A stretch of 64,000 nucleotides of DNA, from NCBI GenBank assembly GCA_015179025.1, contig WHUX01000089.1:154715-218714 (forward strand), read 5' to 3'. The notes below the pieces were generated by a model. The model was not told the origin of the DNA and ran no database searches. It was given only the letters and a program-made list of their open reading frames with translations. This DNA comes from Terfezia claveryi (taxonomy: Eukaryota; Ascomycota; Pezizomycetes; Pezizales; Pezizaceae). Made by a program: the position numbers and the translations under genes. Positions 33,889 to 46,200 of the stretch are shown here, one piece after another; the stretch's first letter is position 1; every line of letters starts with the position of its first letter.

Positions 33889-34776
33889 GTTCTGTCGGTC
33901 TATAGATGGCTTAGGGAGGGTGCTTGCTGGTTTTTCAATGGTAGATCAAGGTGTTTGCTGGTTTGTATTACAAAAGGTGCTTAAAACGGTACGGCATTAG
34001 ATAATCAATTCTGTTACTCCGTCACATCTGTACTTCTCAGTAGCAAAAGCGAAGCTATGCGAACGACTAGAGGCTTGGTATGAGACTAGTACTTCTCATA
34101 CACTTGTGAATCAAAAAACTTGATAACCGCCCCTGCAATCCCCCCCGGCAGCCAGCAACAACACGTCATATATCCAATCATGGTCAAAATCAGGAATGCT
34201 CTAAACCATGATTACCCTCACATCCTGTCAAAATCTACAATCTACCACCCAATCTACAATAAAAAGAAGATCGCCCAAGTGGTCTTGAGCTATGAATACA
34301 CGTAAGTACATGGCCTAAATTTAATTACATGGCCTCCCACGCCCCCAAAGTCACCGAACTTGTATAAGGTATTCAAAGCTTCCAGGGTTGAAATCGATTA
34401 GCCCAAAGGCGATTTTCCCTACTTTAAACCGGTGGGTGATATATGGTCAAAGTTATGACTGTGGAGTATATGGTACAAGACATCTATATTTTGGGTCTAC
34501 ATATAAGGCATATGTAATTGTGCTTTTAAAAGGATTCTGAGTTCAAATAAAAACTCCATCTCAAGCGCAATCCAGTACCTCACGTGGGGAGCCGAGCATC
34601 AGATATTGCATTCACGAGAGGGTCAATACTTTTGTAGGACATGCAAAGTCCAGTCCACATCTCCTGCTCAACCCGGATCTCAACTTCTAGGTCCTGCATA
34701 CTTAGCTGCATACGTGCATAGCATAGATAGATAGCTTAGTCAGGTATGTCGGGCTTGGCAATGCCTATAGGGTCAT

Positions 34777-35448
34777 ATGCCGGGCGACCTAGACTTAGAG
34801 AATACATGCTCAAACATGCTTCGTCTGTTTAGACAACCGGCGGTCCGCCTGGCTATACACCGTATTCCACGACGTATTCAGTTTAGGGGATTTATAAACG
34901 GGTCGGATAATGAAGAGGGCTTATTCATACCAGGGGGGAAGCAAGAGGAAGAAGCCAGACAAAAGTGGGCTCCGAATAACTATAATCATATGGTAAGTCA
35001 CTCTACATGTAATGGGTTACTGGCTCGGATAGTGGGATCATGTCGATAAGCTGGATGACCGTGTCGCTGGCTTGACGAAGGCATGTATCATATTCAATAG
35101 TAGATGAAGCTTGACTAACGATGGTAGGACTTGGGAGATTTCAAAGGCGATGTTGGCATGAGACTAGGCGATGTCAACAAAAGTCTTGGAGAGCTTGCTA
35201 CGAGGATGGAAGCAGGATTTGGGAGAATCGAAACGAACATGGAAAAGAACTACGGGGAGCTTAAAACGAGTATGGAAAAGAACTACGGGGAGCTTAAAGC
35301 TGATATAAAGCCACTTGTTTGGCAAGTCCGTATCCTACTGGGAGGGGCGTCGCTGGTATGTATAATATATTACTCGTGAACTACCAGTTATTTCAATGCT
35401 GATATCCATTAGGTTATAGTGTTTCTTGTGAAAACTTACAGTCCCTAG
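34777..35448 (+). CDS. Small coiled-coil protein, array copy 3 (truncated)
   Basis: Exons: 34777-34992, 35033-35080, 35128-35355 and 35413-35448. Two MEKNYGELK units in exon 3. The last exon keeps VIVFLVKTY and then meets foreign sequence (SP, stop) at the array breakpoint, so the C-terminal ~30 residues are lost. Intron 1 is the 40-nt form without a branch site; intron 2 (35081-35127) has the GC donor. Probably not functional. Confidence 0.45.
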
Positions 35449-35646
35449 ACAAAAGTCTTGGTAAAACATATGATCGGCAGCAACGAAGAGCCTCACACGC
35501 GATCCCTCCCTACCAGGAAAAATGAAATATCTCAATTACCAACCGACAGAACTATATGAAAATTAAAATGAAGGTAGAAGAGATATAGGAGAAGCCACAG
35601 ACTGAAAGATTTGTGGAGTAAATACATGATGGTGGAGCAGTGACAG

Positions 35647-35790
35647 TTAGTAGCGGGTATACCAGCCCTTAGAACGAATTACAGCAGCAACCCGGTCAGG
35701 CATACTTTGCCAGAGGGGCTCAAAGACTCCAGGGCCAAGGGAGTCCCAAACAACTGGTAGGACCCTACGCCATACGTGCCCGAACTGCTT
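35647..35790 (-). pseudogene. Tc1/mariner-type transposase, C-terminal relic
   Basis: The minus-strand frame HVWRRVLPVVWDSLGPGVFE, then PLWQSMPDRVAAVIRSKGWY ending TRY-stop, matches the conserved end of Tc1/mariner transposases, where a tryptophan precedes SMPxRVxAVIxxKG. Nothing of the DDE core remains upstream. Confidence 0.6.
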
Positions 35791-36360
35791 CTGGCCCTGT
35801 CATCAAACTCATTCCGTGTGGTGCCACCTAGGGCCCGGGCCTCCCTGATTTAGCCTAGATCTTTTGTCCGTTCACTTATCAGCGGTGGTGGAAGTGTGAC
35901 TGCAGCGACACTTAGGTTACCGTCGTTTAGTAGTGACGAGACCACTTTAGCAACGGGCCCAAGGCGTGGCTTTTTAAATCCCTTTCCTACCGCAGAATCC
36001 TGAGACTCTCTATGGTCACGACCACAAGAATACCCCTCCCACCCCGATAAACGCAAAGGCAAACATAATCTGTGGCATCAATCGATCTGGCCCCATCACA
36101 GAGCCTATTGGTGATCTGCCGGATAGAAAGCATCCTGCGCCTGACTTGTCGATATCATCGCATGCTCCATTTGCAAGGGGTTAAACTCCCGGGGTTCTCA
36201 ACCTTTTCCCCGGGGTTAAGATTCATGATCAAATCTCTAAAACAATGCCCTGACGTTCTGCTTAAATACGTGGGGAAATGCTTTAGCTAGTGAGATACGC
36301 GTGGCTGGTGGAGATGCCTTGTCACGGGGTTATGGATTCCTTAATGTGGAACTCGATCTC

Positions 36361-36393
36361 AGATCAACTGTGCCAACCAGACTAAGATCAACT
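36361..36393. mobile_element. Micro-insertion, perfect duplication
   Basis: The insert GTGCCAACCAGACTA (36370-36384) lies between AGATCAACT (36361-36369) and AGATCAACT (36385-36393). The match extends to ten bases (AGATCAACTG) if the first G of the insert is counted as duplication. Confidence 0.75.
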
Positions 36394-37397
36394 GGCTGCC
36401 CGCTCATACAAAGCTTGTTCCCAGAACTTTCCAATGGCCCTAATTTCAACCTCTCCGAGCCCAGTCTTGAGGACTTCTACCCAAATATCAGAGTTTAGAA
36501 GGCCATGCCTCTGCTCTTGGGCTCGGTTCTTTCACGACACCCAACCGTACGGTTAGGTGCGGTGAAATAGGTTGCGCTGCTGGTGCAGTTTACTGACCCG
36601 CGGCGAATCGAATAGCAGCCTGGATATGCAGTCGTCTCTGCAGCTTTGCGATGGTGAGGGGATAAAAAAAGCAGACCTGGTACTTGTAAATCTATAGTGT
36701 GTATTCACCGTCAGGGCATGCTCGATCGACCCCAGAGAAAGGTGTGGATTTTTCCAATTTTTCCCGAAAATTGCCTCGGAAAGTAGCCAGATCGATTGAT
36801 GTCGCAGATATTGTTTGCATTTGCGTTATGCTTAGGATTTCGCGGTAGTAAAGGGATATAAAAAGCCAGACCTTGGGCCGAGTGGTCTCGCCACTGCAGT
36901 TCCGCGATGGTTACTGAATGTCTCTGACGGACGGATGACTGAGTCCCATGTTTCTTGAACGCTTTCGAGTTCTAATACTCCTGCCCCCACCATACTGCAT
37001 TGAGCCAATTTTTTATTTCAAAGGGCCGGGACCACAGGCGTGATGGAGGGGTTATGCGAATATACAGAGGTAAGTTTCTAAGGGTAATACTCTTGAGTGT
37101 GTGGATGCAATAAGAGACGTTATATGGAAATAGAGATATACAAAATATAGAAGATATAATTATAAAGGTCTGACTGTATAGATTTTTGTCAAATGGAGGT
37201 TTGTCTGTCTGCCATGAACGGAGTGAAAAGCTGTGTCAGGACATCCATCGAGGTCGTGAAGGTTGATGTCAAATTACAGTCTCCCCCTTACCCTTATATT
37301 ATTCGGACACTCATAGCTGAACAAATGATTCACGGCACAATGCTTGATCAATTTCACTGCCTTTCCCATTCCAGAATCCAGAGCCGTGGTAGCCCCT

Positions 37398-37427
37398 GGT
37401 ACAGGTTAGTCTGGTTGGGGTACAGGT
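37398..37427. mobile_element. Micro-insertion, perfect 9-bp duplication
   Basis: The insert TAGTCTGGTTGG (37407-37418) lies between two perfect copies of GGTACAGGT (37398-37406 and 37419-37427). Confidence 0.8.
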
Positions 37428-39571
37428 CTCAACCTCGTGTGGCGGACCAAAGGTTGGCCATCACATTCTGGGATAGATATGCAGTGTTCCCAGTACTTAA
37501 ATACCGATAGGTCCAGGTTTACAATATCGAGATTTAGCAAGAGTTGATGATGAGCGGCTGTTGGAATGTATATGTGTAGGTAGGGTGGATAGAAACTTGA
37601 AAGAAAGTGAATGCATCCTTGCGGTAAGGTGCGTATGAGGCAAGATGGTTTTGTGATATCGACTCCTCAACCTAACTCTCTCACAATCTTCACTTTCTAA
37701 CCTATATCATATGCAGAGCCCCGAGACTAGGACGGTGTTTGCGGTTTCGCATAGGCGTTAAGCGGTGGAAGTTACCCTGAAGCACCTCGCTTCACTGAAC
37801 CGCTATTGAGCGGGACCATAGGAACAGCCCCAAGTTAAGAACTACTTAACTAGAAATCCCAATATATTTAATCCTCAAATGAATTAGACCCTGAAACTTC
37901 TTCCAATTCTATCATTCCCGCCCCTATTCATTTAAATTGCTAGCCCGAGATGTAGAGCCCAGAACATTCCCCTTGTAATTACAATTTACCAGTACTATTT
38001 ACCCAAGTGTGTACTGGAGTTCATTCAGACTTATCCTTTTCTCCTGCACGCCGATGGCTACAACCTGGGTGAGAGCCTCAGTTGTAGAAGAGTGTGTTCT
38101 CTAGTTAAGTAGGTTTACCTTAGTCCCTTCTACTCGAGCGTTATATTTGCATGGCCCTACCGAGCACTAACTGGGTGAATACTTAGATTATAGCTTCAGA
38201 CTGTAGGTATTGCGGTAGCTGAATCATTTCGATTAACCCACGCCGACGCTACACATTTGTTGTGATTGGGCATGGTTTTGATGGTTTTCAATTTTTACCA
38301 CTTCTCAAGAGAGCGAGTTTCTCTGGTCGAGGGGGGGGGTTCCGCTTTGGGAGAGGAATGTACGTAACATGTGGGGGTGGGGAGCGACGAACTAAGTAGC
38401 TTCAGGGTGGCTAGGTTTTTCAAGAGGCACAGCACAGCCCTGGAAAATGTCACCTAAACCCGACCAGAGTTCAGGGTAACCCAGCGTAACTTGCACAAAT
38501 GCTTCGTCTCTAGGTTAGGAGCATATCTACCTACCTAGGGAACGAAAAGTGTTGAGATAATAAACCACAAGTAATACCACAATTAATAATACTAAAGACT
38601 CGTACTAGTGCCTACTCAATCCCTCAATCCCTCATGCACGCTTCGCCACTTAGCGCTAAACATCGAATCCCAAAACTTCTTATTAAAGCCATAGGGCTAT
38701 CCCGAGGTCCTCCCCCCAAAGAAATATCTTCAAAACGTCCAAACCGCCAGCTGCTGGATACATGCAAGTCCCACATAACATCTACCCTCAATCAAGCAAG
38801 CTGTCCTCGTGCTCCCATACACATGCATAACCATGCATGTCGTTTCTATTTATACTTGACCCCCCCGGCCCATGTTAACTGCTTACTGTGCATCTAGATC
38901 TATACAGATATATATCTCGACGTCAACATTTGATGTCGTACGAGGCGAAGTAGTACATAACGTGCGTTTAATTATATATCCCCTTGCTGCAGTTGAGCGC
39001 GTACGGCATTTATCACGAGACTGAAATTTCTTTTTTTATTTCTTCAGCTGAAAATATTAAAATTAATAAACAGCGAGGAATATCTTTCCACAGGAGGTAT
39101 CTCGATGCCCAGCTGCAGGTGGTCTGGTTGGCAACATCGAATAAACAACCAATATACACCGCTAAAAGCACTATCGAATATCTATATAGCAGCATGCGAA
39201 TCTAAATAAATACCAACGCACCGATACCCCCCGTGCAATAATGCCAGTGTGGATGTACAAAACAGTGATATACAATTAATCTAGATCTATTACCCTCGCA
39301 ACAAAAACACCTAAAGTACTAGTAACCACTATACGCGTACCGCGTTTCATAAAACTGCTTCACTTTACCACCAATGACTTAATATTACCGATCACCTTGC
39401 TACTGATATTGAAGGTACCCGGTTCCGTTCCACATATCGGCTGATACTATATATCTTCAATTACAGTTCGCAATAATGCAACCATCATACACCCAGGCTG
39501 CCACATGTAATGTATTTATCTGCACATGCAGTTCCAGATAGAGTTGCTGCTGAGACATACAAGGGAACATG

Positions 39572-39602
39572 AAGAAACTCTAGTCTGGTTACAAGGAAAC
39601 TC
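39572..39602. mobile_element. Micro-insertion, 8/9 duplication
   Basis: The insert TAGTCTGGTTACA (39581-39593) lies between AAGAAACTC (39572-39580) and AGGAAACTC (39594-39602). Confidence 0.65.
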
Positions 39603-41733
39603 TAATCTCTGCTGAAGCTTAACCTATACAGTACACCAACCCCCGGAGTTAGGGAATAAGGGAAGTATAGTACACTACAAGAGTATGATATATCAGATTA
39701 GTATCTATGTTTATTAATATGTCCAATTCAATTCACCATAATAGATACCGGATCGTGCTTCCGGGGATGTGCGAGTCGATTGTAGGAGACAAAGGGCCTC
39801 GCTCCCTCCTTTCGCCTGGTCATATCTATCTATTTCTCGTGTATCCCCTGAGGTAGGTAACCGAGTGTACGGAGTTGGCACCATCTGTGACTTTTTTTCT
39901 TTTGAGCAACCTCCCGAGCAGAGATACCTACCTACTCAACAAACTTACGGCTACTGCTTTGTATTCGAGTATGCATCCACGAATGGAACGGAATTCGATA
40001 TCATCCCTTGAGGCTGAATAAATATCCTGTAGTTGAAGTAAGATGACTGATTGAAGGCTAGACATCAAGTAGGAGTGAATTGCCATATGAATCCTGTCGA
40101 GCCATCCCACGAGCACCGGTATGCTCATGAATTCCGCTTAGGCTGAGATACACCATACCCAATCTCGTCGGGTGGAGCAAAGGCCCCGCGTCGTTGAATA
40201 TTGCCGTCGTCTACCATCTCGACCACATCCTCCACAGTCTCCTCCTGCCGCTAGTTAGTAAGTGATAGCATTCCCCCAAGGTATACCTTAGCCTTAAAAG
40301 TAACCTTGGCGAATAGATCGATACTATAAATATCATTTGCGTTTACGCTACCGGTCCTTTGATATTTGACACTATGTAATCATTGTGTGCACTTAAATTC
40401 ATGACATCGTCATCCAAGAACTATTCATGACTCTTAAGGATGCATTCACTTGTTGTAGAACAAGCTAATGCAATGACAAGTCATGATTACCGATACTATA
40501 CCCCAGGCATTAATATAATGACTTCTTCCATATATCAAGGAACCTGTACCTACAAGCCTGTGGGCTTTCATGCCCACTCCTAATCCATCCAAATCTAACA
40601 GCACTACATATTTACCACAGTACTCTAGCTGTCAATATATATACTTATTTGCGACAAGTAAGCTCGCATGCTAGGCCGACAAATCAGCGAATCTCATCTA
40701 TACATGCCATACATCAAGCCAAGCTCACAAGAAACACACTCACACGCACAATCCCGCCGCTGTGCATCCGTCTCCGCGCCTGCCAGTCGTCGCCCGATCC
40801 CGTTACACATACCTTACACATACGTTACACATCCCTATGCATATGCACATTGGCGACATCCGACCTCGGATCCGGGCCCGGCTTACTGTAGGTACGCAAG
40901 GAAAAAGTGCGTAAAAAAAGTATAAATCCAAAGGCAGTGGCGTGCCTCTAAAGCTTGGTTCTGCGGGATCACTTGATAGGCGTGAAGTATATGTCGTGCT
41001 GATACTGGAGTAACGTTTTCCGATGCTCGTTTCGGGTAGGTATGCAATGAATACCGATGCCGCCGCAGACACTTAGACGTTCGGCATCCCGCTCGCGTAA
41101 CCCACTCTATACCCAGTACTCGCAGCCGCTCCGGAGTAGGTGATGAGCCCCAAAGCAAGAAAGCATCTCCCCCCGCCAAGCCTGTCGACTTCCCAATCTA
41201 GCGCTCACTTCCCAATCAAGTAACTCCTCAAGCAATGCTTCTGTTACCTAATCCTCGCATAAGCGATTGGTCACCAGAGATGATGCAATTGCCCCTAGAA
41301 AAGATAGATGACTCGGAAGGCGGGAAAACCAGACTGACGGAAAATTGAACCGGGGTAAATGAGAGTGGGAACTCGTGGTTCAAAGCCTGGGGAGAGGGCT
41401 CTTTTGTTTTGATTTTTCGTGTTTGAAGTTCGATCACTCCCGCATTCGGCGCCTGATGAACTTGAGTATACGAGATTGACACCACAATAACAAATAATAA
41501 TACATCATTAAGGTAGGGCCACGCCATCTTCCGAGAAACAAAACACAAACCGGGGATTGTTTCACGATACTCCACAGCTGCCCAAAGCCGCGATAGTGCA
41601 ACAGAAGAGTGGCATAGAATTTGCGACAAAGCAATCACGAGCGACGCCTGAAGTCTAGGGTATCCCGCCTCCGACCACAGATCTAAAACAGACGGTCCGC
41701 AACAAGGCATCAAAGACACCCATCTCAACCGAC

Positions 41734-43238
41734 ATGAAAGCCGTAGTACTAGAGAAAACCGAGGGAACGCCTGGGCAGGTTTATTATCCGTAAGCACGCT
41801 CCCTCACAAATGAAATTTTACCCCTTGCGCATCGCATCAATCACTCCATCAGTCCGTACTGACATCGCTAAAGTCTCAAAGCTATCGATCTGCCAATCCC
41901 GACGCCAGCGCCGACAGAAGTTGTTATCAAAATCCTCGCGGCGGCACTAAACCACAAAGACCTCTTCTGCCGCCAACACCTGTACCCTGGTGTCGATTTT
42001 GATATCCCGCTGTTCGGGGATGGAGTTGGCATCGTAGTCGCAGCCGGAACACCCACGCTGGAGAGACAGTGGAAGGGGAAAAAAGTCGTCCTGGTGCCTG
42101 GGCGAGGGTGGACATCCGACCCTAATGGCCCAGAAACCGGGAACTATGCAACCCTAGGCGGAACCAGGTTTCTCCCTAATGGTAAGCCTTTTGGGCCCCG
42201 AGCGAGGAAGGGTGGGGTTTGCATGTGCTGATAGCTATGGTGCGGGAGAAGGAACGCTTCAGGAATATGTCGCATACCCTGCAGAGGATATCGAGGATGC
42301 ACCGTTACATCTCACTAATACAGAGGCAGCTGCGCTTCCTCTCTGTGGACTGACTGCTTACCGCGCAACGGTTACCAAAGGCCACGTCACTGCTGGCCAG
42401 AATGTCCTGGTCACTGGTATCGGCGGGGGTGTCGCCCTAAATGCGATGCAATTCGCTGCTGCACGCGGCGCAACGGTTTTCGTCACATCCTCGTCCGAAG
42501 AGAAGCTGAGCAAAGCCAAAGAGCTAGGTGCAAGTGCAGGGGTAAACTACAAAGCATCCGATTGGGAAAAGCAATTGGCAAAGTTGCTCCCCAAGAGCAG
42601 GCCATACCTTGACGCGGTCATCGACGGTGCTGGAGGAGAGATCGTCAATAAGACGTCGGGAATACTAAAACACGGTGGTATCATTGTAAGTTATGGCATG
42701 ACGCTAGGCCCACAGGCACCTTTCACCATAAAGGCATTGTTGAAGAATATCGAGGTACGCTCATCGCAGCCAACGGACACCCCTGTCTGCTTTGACTTTC
42801 CCTATCGACAGTTCAGCCATGCAATTCGGTGGGAATGATCTAACTTAAGCTAACGGTGATCTGCTGCTGTAGATGCGTGGCTCCACAATGGGTTCGCGAA
42901 AAGAATTCGCTGATATGGTGAGACCCCCATCCAATACCCCTAGTTGTTGGCGGTTTGGTGAACCCCTTTGCATTTGGATAGAGCCAAGGCGGATCGTTAC
43001 ACAGCCATTGCATTGGTCAACCATCATTTCAAGGTCCCTCCCGATCCACAGCTAACCACCATAATTTATTTGAGTGCAGGTGGACTTGGTCCGAAATAAG
43101 CAGATCCACCCGGTGATCAGCCATGTGGTAAACGGCCTGAATAATGTAGACGAGTTATTTGAGATTATGAAAAGGGCCGAGAACTTTGGGAAGCTCGTGG
43201 TGACAGTGTCGGATGAGGGCGACCTGGCAAAACTGTAA
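41734..43238 (+). CDS. Zinc-type alcohol dehydrogenase-like MDR oxidoreductase
   Basis: Medium-chain dehydrogenase/reductase, probably NADP(H)-dependent; substrate unknown. Exons: 41734-41789, 41874-42181, 42252-42754, 42873-42917 and 43080-43238: 1071 nt, 356 aa. The start MKAVVLEKTEGTPGQVYYPL and the GroES-like part (PAPTEVVIKILAAALNHKDL) are typical. GTLQEYV opens exon 3. The nucleotide-binding fold starts with NVLVTGIGGGVALNAMQFAA (GxGxxx motif, near residue 180). The C-terminal exons read MRGSTMGSRKEFADM and IHPVISHVVNGLNNVDELFE. The first intron uses the acceptor after GCTAAAG; this junction is set by frame and the family pattern. I did not see the structural-zinc cysteine loop, as in quinone reductase-like members. 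The gene looks intact, isolated among decayed sequence. Confidence 0.85.
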
Positions 43239-46200
43239 ACAGGTGGATTGGGATTAGTGCCAGGAACATAACCAACTGTTGAGCAGGATGTAATGATAAT
43301 ATGATTGATGATTGGCGCAAGCGCATCGGGAACGAGCCAAAATAGCAAACGAATGCATTTTCCACACGGAGCGCAAGCCATTTTCGCCCCGAGTCTCGTA
43401 TCGCCAGACCAACGCCAAATTATCAAAACCAATGCGAGGGCGGGTGAGATAGCAAACGGGCACAGCCAGGTGGTGATTTGGCCGGGCTACGGCGGCCTGA
43501 TTGGCCCACCACGGCGGGGCATCTCATAGACGTGATGTGATGTGCCACAGCTCGAGCGTTGGGAGGGGCTGCGGACAATCACCTTTGTCTGCGACTATAG
43601 AGATTGCTCTTGGCTGGTCTCTCCCTACCTTTCATCCCAAGAGATCGTTGCAGATTAGCGACTGCTGCCAGGGTCGTTATTCGACCGCGACAAGGGTTGA
43701 CTCGGCCACAGTTGACATGGGAGATTCTGTGCCCAAACGAGCGTATTAAAGGTTGGCGTATAATGTCAAAATAGTATGTATCTGGAGCAATACACTCGTT
43801 ACAGAACGCACCCGATGCACGCCCCGTGTCAACCGCTTGGTTGGAAGCAAGGTATGTAAACCGTCAAGGAAAAAAAAAAATTCCGATAGCTCATATTAGC
43901 ATAGTGATTGCTTTTCTCGATGATGTGACTGGAGGGCAGAGCACTGCGAGTGAGGTGTCATAGAAAAAAAAGAGGCTGCCACTTCTGGGATTTTGAGAGC
44001 TGCGCTTCGTCCGTCGTTGGCAACTGTCATTGGATCTGGTGCGCCCCCCCCCCTCCCGGTAGGATAGGGCACTGTATCCGGGTAGGATCTCCGGGCCCTC
44101 GGACAGTCCCATTTTAATTATTAATTACAGTACAGTACATATATTTGGGGGAAGGGAGGACTTCTCGAGATGATGCCGCTGCGAATTCCTGTCACTAGCG
44201 CGAAAACGTGACAGCCAGCTGAGGGATTATTGTGGTGATAGCCAAACTGCCGTTGGAATGTCTCGTAAAAAATAAATCTAGGCCTCGCTAACGGATCTTC
44301 GACACCGGCTGAGGCGCATGAAACAAGAGCCTCGGCAGAATGGTTTCTTCGTCATTCGAGCAAACCACAAACCTCAAGCAGCTTCTCCAACATCATTGAA
44401 AAAAGAAAGCACATGAGGGTACACAACACAAACATCAAGGGAACGATCATCCTCCCCGTTAAATTGGCCTAACAAGTTGGTCTCCATGCCAACCAGCTCC
44501 CCCATTGGTTAGTCAGCGATTGTCACGTCGGAACTTACCGTAGATGTAGATACCGGTACATCATGTTATTCAGAGCGGCGCACATGTCCTTCCAGGCAAA
44601 TCGAAGCGTCAATGATTTGTGGATAAGCTTGACCTAACCTGATATCTAATCTACCCGCATGTATGGTATCTAGGTTTGTAGGTATGTAGGTACCGTAACT
44701 TGATGTGCTAATGTGGGTTCTTCTCCACGACATTTGATACATATGTACCAACAGAGGGTGTGCCTCGTGACTGTACCGCTACCATCGGACTGCCCCTTGT
44801 AAGGTCCTCTAAAGCAGTTAGATCTGACCCATCCCTGTGAAGATGTGGCTCGCCTGCAACAGAGGTAGTACCTGCGTAACATTCAGACTCAAGAGGAGCG
44901 TGAGACACGCAGACTCCAAATTCGGATATCTAAGACATTTTTTTTCTTGGCTTCAAACTCATTCTTTGAGAATGTGCCAAACGTTCTTATTCTAGTAAGT
45001 GATAGCGATCCGCGGCTGATGGAGACCCAGAATTGCTGGAAAAGCGGCCATAGCGTTTGCACGCCATTGGCTACTTTTCTTCCGTAGATAGTATGAAATT
45101 AGCAGACAGGTTACGGATAACTCTGGTTCGATTGAGGCGGCGGGCAATTTTTTCTGTTTTCAATCTCAGGGAAGTGAGGGGAGGGTATAAGGATATGAGG
45201 GTATGATGGTATGCGCTCACTAGCAAACGTTCTGTAAGTCAGCCGTGGTTATTCTCGGTGGTGAATGTAATAAAGTAACAGGGGATCCAAGTGATGGTGA
45301 TATGCGCTTGTCCGCCTCAATTTCCACCGTCAATCAGAAGCGAGAAGCTCCAAACTCTAAAGTGAGAGGCTGGATCATAGACGTCAAATTTGTCAGACAA
45401 CGAGGGGGAGGTTGTGGTGATGGCCCAAGGACGCACGTTTGATTGAGTCAAGATCGCCCTCTGGAGCAGGGGCGATGTGGGAAGAAACTGTGGGGAGAGC
45501 GAAGTCTCTCGGAAGAGCAGCGGCGTGGGTTGATTAGGTTGCACGGTTGCGGCGATGATTGACAGACGATTCCATTCGCGGTCAGAGCGGCCTGACCCCA
45601 TGAGCGCCCCTGGGGGGGAGCGAGGACAGGGAGCGAGGTCAGGGAGACGAGAGGCCCGGCCGAATCCGATTAATCTCTGGCAAATTTTATTTATTTCTGG
45701 AGGATGTTAAATTTCAGCTTTTGTTCATTTTCCGACCCGCGGTATGACAAGAGGGAGCAACTGTGAGCGATGCGGATGCGATGCGAGGTTTAGAGTTCCT
45801 GGCGCACCCATTGCATGCAAAGAGGGAGGAAGACTCCGCGGGGGGGGGCACAGCTCTGCTTGGGCCATCGAAAGTAACGTTAACATTCATGTAGGGAAGC
45901 CCAATTTGCCCTTGTTTTCCGTGAGAATTCAATCGACTCACCAACCAATCTGTACGGAAAGGTGTGCGGGCGTGGGCGTGGGCGTAGGGTGGGCGTGGGC
46001 GTGCCTTGGGGGCGGAGGGGGGCACGAAAAAGAAACAGAGTGCCATTAGGCCCGATGGGATCGAGGAGCATTTCCAGGGGAAAGAGAATGGAGTGATGTG
46101 GGCATGGCATTCTGGGTGGTGGGCAACGAGAGGATGGGAGGGTGAGGAGCAGCGGCGCGGGTGAGTCCCTTTTTTTTTTGTTCCTTCGGGCGCGCTGCGC

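Larger units (their letters stand above)
31470..35448 (+). repeat. Tandem array of three gene-bearing units
   Basis: The marker GTCCTGCATACTTAG starts at 31471, 33005 and 34691, giving unit lengths of 1534 and 1686 bp. The third unit is cut off at about 35445. Units two and three share a changed 5' end of the gene (ATGCCGGGCGACC), so they are closer to each other than to unit one. A shared downstream block carries GGTCAAAATCAGGAATGCTC at about 32481 and 34181. Confidence 0.9.
35791..41733. other. Gene-poor region
   Basis: No supported gene in about 5.9 kb; short frames (for example at 36301 and 37193) show no family signal. Three clear micro-insertions lie here (36370, 37407 and 39581) and one eroded copy is at about 39122. 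The last ~600 bp presumably include the promoter of the dehydrogenase gene. Confidence 0.45.

Noticed and set aside
41329..41345. Possible micro-insertion AACCAGACTGA
   Set aside because: The flanks resemble each other (GCGGGAAAA and ACGGAAAAT) but are not aligned at a clear 9-bp step.
42845..43463. Minus-strand frames within and after the dehydrogenase gene
   Set aside because: Antisense of introns and exons 4-5, which are in phase and match the MDR family on the plus strand.
44480..44516. Micro-insertion-like words (TGCCAACCAG and TTAGTC) at about 44487 and 44509
   Set aside because: No convincing 9-bp duplication; the flanks (TCTCCA and CTCCCC) match only partly.
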